From positions 1 to 52,605 of the forward strand of contig JQIX01000053.1 of NCBI GenBank assembly GCA_003934925.1: a stretch of DNA of 52,605 nt, read 5' to 3'. The DNA is from Epsilonproteobacteria bacterium (ex Lamellibrachia satsuma). Its GTDB lineage: Bacteria > Campylobacterota > Campylobacteria > Campylobacterales > Sulfurovaceae. The position numbers were made by a program, and so were the translations under genes. Shown one piece after another: positions 33,943 to 40,191 of the stretch. Every line of letters begins with the position of its first letter. Positions within the stretch are counted from its first letter, which is position 1. Under the pieces are notes generated by a model. The model did no database searches. It was not told the DNA's origin and saw only the letters and a list, made by a program, of their open reading frames with translations.

Positions 33943-33948
33943 ATTATA
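33943..33948 (-). promoter_or_regulatory. -10 box of the small lipoprotein
   Basis: TATAAT on the minus strand (ACTTATAATTTTTTT), about 80 bases before the ATG at 33864. An AAAGGAG site precedes the ATG. The remaining 33865-34163 is AT-rich and holds only this and the hairpin at 34121. Confidence 0.4.
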
Positions 33949-34120
33949 AGTTTAAGATAAAAGAAATAAAAACTTTGGGGCTGAATTATTCTTTTTTCAT
34001 CGTCAGAATTTACGAAAAGGTTAGATGCTTCATTGAGGTGTAAATTACACTAGTTATTAGAATGGGTGTTACTTTTGCTAATAATATAGAAAAAAAGGGA
34101 AGGGTAGTGAAGTTTGAAGT

Positions 34121-34151
34121 GTCATCCTCAAGCTAAAAGCCCGAGGATGAC
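34121..34151 (-). terminator. hairpin downstream of rpsR
   Basis: GTCATCCTC (34121-34129) and GAGGATGAC (34143-34151) form a 9-bp perfect stem, 13 bases past the rpsR stop. No T-run follows immediately on the minus strand. It is the best candidate for the end of the rpsF operon. Confidence 0.5.
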
Positions 34152-34163
34152 GAATGTGTAAAT

Positions 34164-34427
34164 CTATTTGATCATTTCAAATGGAGACTCAACAACATTT
34201 TTTCTATCTACGATATACGGGATAAGTGCTGTTTGTCTTGCTCTTTTGATCGCTACTGTTACAAGCTCTTGATGTCTTTTACAGTTACCGGTCAATCTTC
34301 TTGGCATGATCTTGAATCTTTCGCTCAAACTGAATTTGAGTGCATTCAAGTCTTTGTAGTCGATAAAATCAACTTTCTGCTCACAATATTTGCAATATCT
34401 TTTTTTAAATTTTCTTCTTTCTGCCAT
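34164..34427 (-). CDS. rpsR: 30S ribosomal protein S18
   Basis: An 87-residue small-subunit protein that binds 16S RNA with S6. Recognisable parts are [18 protein letters not shown] at the N-terminus (with the Cys pair), [20 protein letters not shown] and the C-terminal [14 protein letters not shown]. It ends the rpsF-ssb-rpsR cluster. Confidence 0.97.
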   Translation of the reverse strand: MAERRKFKKRYCKYCEQKVDFIDYKDLNALKFSLSERFKIMPRRLTGNCKRHQELVTVAIKRARQTALIPYIVDRKNVVESPFEMIK

Positions 34428-34438
34428 GGTCTGTTCTC

Positions 34439-34918
34439 CTAAAACGGTATTTCATCTTCGTTGATGTCTATTTCCGGGATGTTGGATGCCTGTTCCTGTT
34501 GTGGTGCAGCCTGTGGTGCCGGTTGTGAAGGAGCAGGCTGAGAATAGGTATCTCCGGCCGGTGCGTTATTGTACCCACCGCCTTGCGCCTCATCTTTACT
34601 TCCTAGCATCTGCAGGTTCTCTACGGTTACAGAGTGTTTACTTCTCTTGCTTCCGTCCTGTGCTGTCCACTGGTCAAGCTTCAATCTTCCATCCACTAAA
34701 ACTTTGCTGCCTTTACGTAAATACTGGTTGGCTATTTCAGCAGTTCTGCCAAAAAAAGTCAAGTCTATGAAAAGTACTTCTTCTTTTTGTTCACCGGTTG
34801 CAGATTTGAATTTACGCGAAGTGGCAATGGCTGTATTTCCTATAGCACTCCCACTTTGTGTATATCTAACCTCTACATCTCTTGTCAGGTTTCCTGCTAA
34901 AATAACTTTATTGTACAT
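34439..34918 (-). CDS. ssb: single-stranded DNA-binding protein
   Basis: A 159-residue SSB. The OB fold covers about residues 1-105 ([20 protein letters not shown] ... [11 protein letters not shown]). A Gln/Pro-rich linker follows, and the acidic tail ends DEIPF, the docking site for DNA-repair partners. It lies between rpsF and rpsR, the common bacterial order, with 11-27 base gaps. Confidence 0.97.
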   Translation of the reverse strand: MYNKVILAGNLTRDVEVRYTQSGSAIGNTAIATSRKFKSATGEQKEEVLFIDLTFFGRTAEIANQYLRKGSKVLVDGRLKLDQWTAQDGSKRSKHSVTVENLQMLGSKDEAQGGGYNNAPAGDTYSQPAPSQPAPQAAPQQEQASNIPEIDINEDEIPF

Positions 34919-34945
34919 AAGGTTGCTCCTGTAAGTCGCTTTTAA

Positions 34946-35314
34946 TTACGCTTCTGTTGATTCTGCTGCAGGTGCAGCTTTTTTGTTCGCTGCTGCAACA
35001 AGCTTGTCAAATTGTGCGATCTCTTTGTTTTTACTGTATTTTACAGTTAAAAACTTAATGACTTCTTCATTGATCTTGAGATTTCTTTCGATCTCTGCGA
35101 TCGCTTCACCGTTTGCTTTATAGTAAAGTACAGTGTAGTACCCTCTGTTGTTTTTTTCTACAGGATAAGCAAGTTTTCTCATACCCATGTCATCAGTAGC
35201 AACAAGTTCTGCTTCTACTTTAGCAAGAACATCTTTGACCTTTGCGATCTGTGCCGCGATCTCTTCTTCTGTAAGTGTAGGTTTAACTACAAACAGTGTT
35301 TCATAACAATTCAT
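34946..35314 (-). CDS. rpsF: 30S ribosomal protein S6
   Basis: A 122-residue small-subunit protein, partner of S18. The start MNCYETLFVVKPTLTEEE is the usual S6 N-terminus, with AAAGGAAACAAT before it; the longer frame from 35443 is rejected. GMRKLAYPVEKNNRGYYTVL is the core RNA-binding strand. The Ala/Lys-rich tail is longer than in E. coli S6 but lacks the poly-Glu end. Confidence 0.96.
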   Translation of the reverse strand: MNCYETLFVVKPTLTEEEIAAQIAKVKDVLAKVEAELVATDDMGMRKLAYPVEKNNRGYYTVLYYKANGEAIAEIERNLKINEEVIKFLTVKYSKNKEIAQFDKLVAAANKKAAPAAESTEA

Positions 35315-35349
35315 ATTGTTTCCTTTTGGTTTAATAGCCCATATAAATG

Positions 35350-35390
35350 CGAGTAGCGTTACCCGTCCAAAAATGAGCAAGAATTTTGGA
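35350..35390 (-). promoter_or_regulatory. structured leader of rpsF
   Basis: In the about 75-base leader, TCCAAAA/TTTTGGA (35366-35372 with 35384-35390) forms one stem. CGAGTA with TACCCG (35350-35355 with 35360-35365, one G-U pair) forms a second directly beside it. It may be an S6:S18-responsive leader, as is known in other bacteria; the defining CCG bulge was not identified. Confidence 0.3.
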
Positions 35391-35393
35391 AGC

Positions 35394-35399
35394 ATTATA
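35394..35399 (-). promoter_or_regulatory. -10 box of rpsF-ssb-rpsR
   Basis: TATAAT on the minus strand (GTAATATAATGC), 80 bases before the rpsF ATG and ahead of the structured leader. Confidence 0.5.
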
Positions 35400-35521
35400 T
35401 TACAGTTTTTTAGCTTTGTTTTTCTTGAAATTATGTATGTCAAAATAAAATGATTGTGGCAATCGGTATTTCACATTCTCGTATATGCATATCGTGATCG
35501 GAATGTTTGGCATGGCCAAAC

Positions 35522-36499
35522 CTACAGGTATCCCTGTAATTTTATCAGCATACTGTAAAGCAGAACTTCCTTTTGTGTTGCAGGGGCCTTTTTCATGGCT
35601 ATTTCGCTTTCCAGGAGATGTTCAAATATCTTTAACAGAGAGGCGGATTTGACACGCAGAGCAAGTTGGGCTTTCTGCTCTTCTATCTGTTTGGGAAGTT
35701 TGTATCCGAGTATTGCTGCCGAGTCAACGTGTCCGTGCAGTTTGATATAGGCATGAAAAAGAAAGATCTGATTGACGAAATACTGGGTGGAACGCAACAG
35801 GGATGCCTCATCCTCTCCCAGATCAAGCAGTTTGGTGATGGTATCTGTAATGGGTTTCTTATTAAAGAGATCGATGAGCAGCTGTTCTGTAGCAAGCGGT
35901 GCAGTGGAGTAGACCAACCTGTTTATGTCTTTGCTGGTGACTTTCATGCCGAGTATGGCAAGTTTGTCCAGTTCGTTTGAACAGAGTGCAAGATTGTTGT
36001 TAAGCATCAGCATGAGATGCTGAAGGGCATAGTGGTCGATATCCAGTCCGATCTTCTGTGCTTTTTGTTGAAGTATGGTCACACCTTCACGGATATTAGG
36101 CTCAAAGAACCGTACCCAGACCCCGCCTTTTTTTTCACTAAAGGCTGATTGCATACTTTTTGCATCTTTGGCGGCACCTTCATACCCGTACAGGAAGTAA
36201 TTGTCACTGTTTTTATTTGCCAGTTCTATCAGTGTATCCAACTCTTTTTTTGGGATCTTTTTGTCATGTTTTACCACAACAAGGTTCGTCCCCCCAAAGA
36301 GAGAAGTTTGGGAGAGATAGCTCTTTGCCTGTTCAAAATTCCATTCATCATAATAAAGCGCAAGCATGCTCTCTTTTGCATCGAGTTCGGTTTTAAAGAA
36401 GTCAATGTAGTAGTCTATAAGATAGTTATTGTCCCCATAGAAGAGTACGGCTTTGGGTAAAAATTGTTTAAGACGCTGGTCAAATTCTCTTTGATACAT
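35522..36499 (-). CDS. holA: DNA polymerase III delta subunit
   Basis: A 325-residue clamp-loader subunit. The N-terminus MYQREFDQRLKQFLPKAVLFYGDNNYL resembles epsilonproteobacterial HolA, and the inactive AAA+ fold runs to about residue 200. The helical collar domain follows (LRSTQYFVNQIFLFHAYIKL). A -10 box for it is at 36528-36533. In Campylobacter I recall rnr directly upstream of holA; here a peptidase module is inserted between them. Confidence 0.88.
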   Translation of the reverse strand: MYQREFDQRLKQFLPKAVLFYGDNNYLIDYYIDFFKTELDAKESMLALYYDEWNFEQAKSYLSQTSLFGGTNLVVVKHDKKIPKKELDTLIELANKNSDNYFLYGYEGAAKDAKSMQSAFSEKKGGVWVRFFEPNIREGVTILQQKAQKIGLDIDHYALQHLMLMLNNNLALCSNELDKLAILGMKVTSKDINRLVYSTAPLATEQLLIDLFNKKPITDTITKLLDLGEDEASLLRSTQYFVNQIFLFHAYIKLHGHVDSAAILGYKLPKQIEEQKAQLALRVKSASLLKIFEHLLESEIAMKKAPATQKEVLLYSMLIKLQGYL

Positions 36500-36527
36500 A
36501 CAAGGTTACTTTTATTGAATTGGGCCC

Positions 36528-36533
36528 ATTATA
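36528..36533 (-). promoter_or_regulatory. -10 box of holA
   Basis: TATAAT on the minus strand (TTGATATAATGGG), about 30 bases before the holA ATG. Confidence 0.5.
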
Positions 36534-36622
36534 TCAAAAATATGTAAATAGAGAAAAAAGTCTCCCCGGAGTTTAGATATGTTTTAAGCCTGAAAACAGT
36601 TTGATTTAGGATCAAAAACTGT

Positions 36623-36628
36623 TATAAT
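36623..36628 (+). promoter_or_regulatory. -10 box of the subtilisin-like peptidase operon
   Basis: TATAAT in CTGTTATAATAAA, 31 bases before the ATG at 36659. An AAAAGGAG ribosome binding site follows. Confidence 0.55.
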
Positions 36629-36658
36629 AAATTTACTAAACTATAAAAGGAGTTAAAT

Positions 36659-39262
36659 ATGTTTAAAAAAGGGAATTCGTTCACCGGTTATCTTGTTGCC
36701 GGTATGTTGTTGGGAACGTTGGGGTTTGCACAGGCGGCTAAAGTATCGAAAGATCCGAAAGTGCTGCCGGAATACAATCAAATGCTTCAAAAAGGCAGTC
36801 TCTCTGCCAAAGCGTCAAGTACACCTTCTGAAAAACCGTATGCCCAAGGGGAAGCGATTGTCGTGATGAAAGAAAATTTGTCTGCTTCGGAAGCTTCGTC
36901 TGTTCTGTCACAAAACAGTATAAAAGTACTCAAGGCATATAAAAATTTTAAGAGCTCCTATATGTTGGTATCGGGAAATACTTCCACGGAAGAGCTTGTT
37001 GCACAACTCAAAAAAAATCCTGATGTAAAATCTGTTTCTCCCAACTATAGACGCATGATCTTTGCGACAACACCGAATGATCCTGGATTTGTACAAAATT
37101 TGTTATGGGGGCTGCATAATACCGGGCAGAATGTGAACGGTACAAGCGGTACAGACGATGCCGATATCGATGCCCCCGAAGCATGGGATACATCAACAGG
37201 TTCCTCAGATGTGGTCGTTGCCGTCTTCGATACAGGTGTGGACTATACGCATGAAGACCTTTCTGCCAATATGTGGGTCAACAGTGCTGAAGCCAACGGT
37301 ACATTGGGTGTAGATGATGATGGTAACGGATATACTGATGATGTATATGGATATGATTTTGCAGGATGGACCGATGGCAGCAATGATCCTGACCCGATGG
37401 ATATCATGGGGCACGGAACACATGTCTCCGGTACGATAGGGGCAAAAGGTGATAACGGTATAGGTATCACCGGTGTGAACTGGAATGTGAAGATCATGGC
37501 ACTAAAAGTATTCAGGCCAAGTATGGAAGCGTATGACAGTGATATTCTTGAAGCAGTTGATTATGTACTGACGATGAAAAACAATGGTGTCAATGTTGTG
37601 GCTATTAATGCATCCTATGGCGGCGGCTGTGGTACTGATTTCCAAAATGACCCTATGAATACTGCCATAAAAAGCTTGGGGGATGCAGGCATAGTCTTTG
37701 CGGCAGCTGCAGGGAATGAAAACAATAACAACGATGCAACACCAAGTTGCCCTGCTTCCTATGATGCAAGCAACCTCATTGCTGTAGCGGCAACAGACCA
37801 GGATGATAATTTGGCATATTTTTCCAATTATGGTGCTACAAGTGTGGATATTGCGGCACCGGGTACCAATATTTTAAGTACACTGCCTTCTTTTGCAATG
37901 CCTGATAACAATATTTTTTCTGATAATGTAGAGTCAAGTGAAGGAAACTGGACAGCATCAGGAACCTGGGCTATTACCACCGAAGAGGCGAACAGCCCAA
38001 CGCATGCCTGGTCGGACAGTCCGGATGCAAACTATACCAATAATGCAAATACCTCTCTTACCTATAGTTCAGATATAGACCTTTCCGGCTATACCGGCCA
38101 AAATATCGGGTTGGGAGCATGCCTGAAGTTCGATATAGAGGAAGGGTATGATTATCTGTATATAGAAGCATCTGATGACAGCGGTTCGAGCTGGACAACA
38201 TTGGGGAGTATTACAGGTACACAGGGTACATGGGGGTGTGGCGGTGTAGTGATCCCGGAGAATATGAAAACAGCGAATTTCAGGATGAGGCTTCGTTTAG
38301 TGACAGATGGCTCTGTAGTTTATGATGGAGTCTATATCGATGATATTGCCATAGGTGCCATCAACCCTTCCGACAGTTATGCCTACTGGGCAGGGACTTC
38401 CATGGCAACACCGCATGTAACGGGAGCTGCTGCCCTGATGGCTGCGGCTTTCCCTGCTGAAAGTGTGGCTGAACGTATTGATCGAATTTTGAATGGTGCG
38501 GATCCATTAACTTCTCTGAACGGAAAAGTAGTAACAGACGGACGGCTTAACATTGCAAACTCCATTAATCTTTCTGCTGTAAATCATGATCCTGTGGCAC
38601 AGAATGATACAGCAACCGTAGCGGAGGACAGCAGTGTGAATATAGACGTTTTAAGCAATGACAGTGATGTGGACGGGGACACGCTAAGCATCAGCACCGT
38701 GGGTTCACCTGGACACGGTACAGCGGTGATTAGCGGAACACAGATACACTATACACCGACTGCTGACTATAACGGTCCTGACAGCTTTACGTATACCATC
38801 AGTGACGGTAACGGCGGTACAGCTACTGCAACAGTGAGTGTAACAGTTACGGCCGTAAATGATGCACCGGTAGCACAGAATGATACGGCAACCGTAGCGG
38901 AGGACAGCAGTGTGAATATAGACGTTTTAAGCAATGACAGTGATGTGGACGGGGACACGCTAAGCATCAGCACCGTGGGTTCACCTGGACACGGTACAGC
39001 GGTGATCAGCGGAACACAGATACACTATATACCGACTGCTGACTATAACGGTTCTGACAGCTTTACGTATACCATCAGTGACGGTAACGGCGGTACAGCT
39101 ACTGCAACAGTGAGTGTGACGGTGACGGCAGCCGGCGGAAACGGCGGAGGCGGTGGAGGAGGCTGTTCCTACAACCCTCACAATAAAGGTTTCGATGCAA
39201 TGATGTTATTTATGATGATGTTGTCACTCTTCTATCCGCTGAAACGAAAATATCTTTCATAG
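36659..39262 (+). CDS. secreted subtilisin-like serine peptidase with Ig-like repeats and Cys-CTERM tail
   Basis: An 867-residue exported protein. A signal peptide (1-27) is followed by an I9-type propeptide (about 62-134, ending SVSPNYRR). The S8 triad is Asp191 (FDTGVD), His252 (GHGTHVSG) and Ser581 (AGTSMATPHV), with Asn353 for the oxyanion hole. A beta-sandwich of MAM/InhA type (about 415-570) interrupts the catalytic domain before the Ser motif. Two nearly identical 92-residue cadherin/VCBS-like repeats follow. The tail is poly-Gly, Cys836, SYNPHNKGFD, a Met-rich hydrophobic stretch and KRKYLS. The CPBP protease begins 7 bases later. Confidence 0.92.
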   Translation: MFKKGNSFTGYLVAGMLLGTLGFAQAAKVSKDPKVLPEYNQMLQKGSLSAKASSTPSEKPYAQGEAIVVMKENLSASEASSVLSQNSIKVLKAYKNFKSSYMLVSGNTSTEELVAQLKKNPDVKSVSPNYRRMIFATTPNDPGFVQNLLWGLHNTGQNVNGTSGTDDADIDAPEAWDTSTGSSDVVVAVFDTGVDYTHEDLSANMWVNSAEANGTLGVDDDGNGYTDDVYGYDFAGWTDGSNDPDPMDIMGHGTHVSGTIGAKGDNGIGITGVNWNVKIMALKVFRPSMEAYDSDILEAVDYVLTMKNNGVNVVAINASYGGGCGTDFQNDPMNTAIKSLGDAGIVFAAAAGNENNNNDATPSCPASYDASNLIAVAATDQDDNLAYFSNYGATSVDIAAPGTNILSTLPSFAMPDNNIFSDNVESSEGNWTASGTWAITTEEANSPTHAWSDSPDANYTNNANTSLTYSSDIDLSGYTGQNIGLGACLKFDIEEGYDYLYIEASDDSGSSWTTLGSITGTQGTWGCGGVVIPENMKTANFRMRLRLVTDGSVVYDGVYIDDIAIGAINPSDSYAYWAGTSMATPHVTGAAALMAAAFPAESVAERIDRILNGADPLTSLNGKVVTDGRLNIANSINLSAVNHDPVAQNDTATVAEDSSVNIDVLSNDSDVDGDTLSISTVGSPGHGTAVISGTQIHYTPTADYNGPDSFTYTISDGNGGTATATVSVTVTAVNDAPVAQNDTATVAEDSSVNIDVLSNDSDVDGDTLSISTVGSPGHGTAVISGTQIHYIPTADYNGSDSFTYTISDGNGGTATATVSVTVTAAGGNGGGGGGGCSYNPHNKGFDAMMLFMMMLSLFYPLKRKYLS
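38594..39130 (+). repeat. tandem 276-bp duplication in the peptidase gene
   Basis: Two in-frame copies, starting at 38594 and 38870, encode Ig-like domains. They differ at only a handful of nucleotides (for example TACACCG/TATACCG and GGTCCTG/GGTTCTG). Such identity in third positions indicates recent duplication or ongoing gene conversion. Confidence 0.85.
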
Positions 39263-39269
39263 ATTTTCT

Positions 39270-39713
39270 ATGCGAAAAGAGAGAATATCACTCTATACCC
39301 AATACGGAGCGGCGCTTTTGGCCGCTCCCGTTTTTTCTCTGTCTTATATAAAGATATTTCAGCACAAGGCAGATGATATTTATTGGCTTTTGAGTGATGG
39401 TCGCTCCCTTTTTTTTCTTATCTTTCTCTATCCTGTCATTGAAGAGTTGGCATTTCGCGGGCTGATCCAGGAGTATCTTTCCAAAGTAACCGGATACCGA
39501 AGTCTTTTCCCCTATGTATCTGTTGCCAACCTGATGACTTCATTACTCTTTGTACTGATGCACTTTGTTCACCATGAGCCCCTATGGGCGTTTCTGGTCT
39601 TTTTCCCTTCGCTTGTATTCGGTTATTTTAAAGAGAGCTTTGACAGTGTACTCCCGAGTATCTTTTTGCATATGTTTTACAACTTCACTTTTTTTTCTTT
39701 TGCAGGCAATTAG
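39270..39713 (+). CDS. CPBP-family intramembrane protease, copy 2
   Basis: A 147-residue membrane protein colinear with the one at 31593. EExxxR is Glu58-Glu59-Arg63 (IEELAFRG), FxxxH is Phe94-His98 (FVLMH) and HxxxN is His134-Asn138 (HMFYN). Membrane segments lie around residues 14-30, 46-57, 84-98, 106-120 and 127-143. It lies directly behind the subtilisin-like peptidase, whose tail shares the YNPHNK signal with the C39-like peptidase. No strong ribosome binding site is seen, so coupling to the upstream gene is likely. I infer cleavage of the CTERM tail in the membrane. Confidence 0.88.
   Translation: MRKERISLYTQYGAALLAAPVFSLSYIKIFQHKADDIYWLLSDGRSLFFLIFLYPVIEELAFRGLIQEYLSKVTGYRSLFPYVSVANLMTSLLFVLMHFVHHEPLWAFLVFFPSLVFGYFKESFDSVLPSIFLHMFYNFTFFSFAGN
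39306..39328 (+). other. conserved coding hairpin in CPBP copy 2
   Basis: GGAGCGGC-gcttttg-GCCGCTCC, an 8-bp perfect stem at codons 13-20, conserved with 31978-32000. The first 65 bases of both genes are more alike than the later parts. Confidence 0.6.
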
Positions 39714-39715
39714 GC

Positions 39716-39721
39716 TATAAT
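39716..39721 (+). promoter_or_regulatory. -10 box of the I9-like lipoprotein
   Basis: GGCTATAAT right after the CPBP stop, 23 bases before the ATG at 39744. Confidence 0.45.
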
Positions 39722-39743
39722 AATAAAAAAAGAGATCTGCCAT

Positions 39744-40127
39744 ATGAAAGACATGAAATACTTACTGCTCCTTTCCTGTGTCAATTTTGCACTTGCAGGA
39801 TGCAACAGTTCAACACCTGTACAAAATGATATGCACCAACCTATAACAACACAGCAAAGTGAGGCAGGAAAAATAGATCAGGATCAAAACACACACTCTG
39901 AAGCGATAGTAGTATTTGGTAAAGGTACAAGTCTTCAGAGTGCAGAGGAGACAATAGCCTCCATGGGGATGCAGGTATTGAAAGTTTATAGAGCTATTTC
40001 GGAAAGCACACAGAAACCTATGCTGCACATAGGTTCCCCCCTTCCGATGGAAGAAACATTGCAAAAGCTTCGTTCAGATCCGAATATCTCTTCCGTTTCC
40101 CCCAACTATAAAAGACATCTTTATTAG
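39744..40127 (+). CDS. lipoprotein with a stand-alone I9 propeptide-like domain
   Basis: A 127-residue lipoprotein. The signal peptide ends in the lipobox ALAGC (Cys20). A Gln-rich linker (about 21-50) leads to a domain (52-127) that resembles the propeptide of the subtilisin-like peptidase at 36659: SEAIVVFGKG against GEAIVVMKEN, MQVLKVYRAI against IKVLKAYKNF, and SVSPNYKR against SVSPNYRR. I9 domains both fold and inhibit subtilases, and free-standing I9 inhibitors are known. A membrane-anchored inhibitor or foldase for the neighbouring enzyme is the likely role. A second start at 39753 is possible. Confidence 0.82.
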   Translation: MKDMKYLLLLSCVNFALAGCNSSTPVQNDMHQPITTQQSEAGKIDQDQNTHSEAIVVFGKGTSLQSAEETIASMGMQVLKVYRAISESTQKPMLHIGSPLPMEETLQKLRSDPNISSVSPNYKRHLY

Positions 40128-40191
40128 AAGGCCTAACTGTTTTGTCGGTCAATCTATTCAAATAAAAGCAGAAGGTGAACAAAGGAGAGGT

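Noticed and set aside
37917-38370. Possible fusion of two proteins or a frameshift in the S8 peptidase
   Set aside because: The frame is continuous, and the segment reads as an inserted beta-sandwich between intact catalytic motifs.
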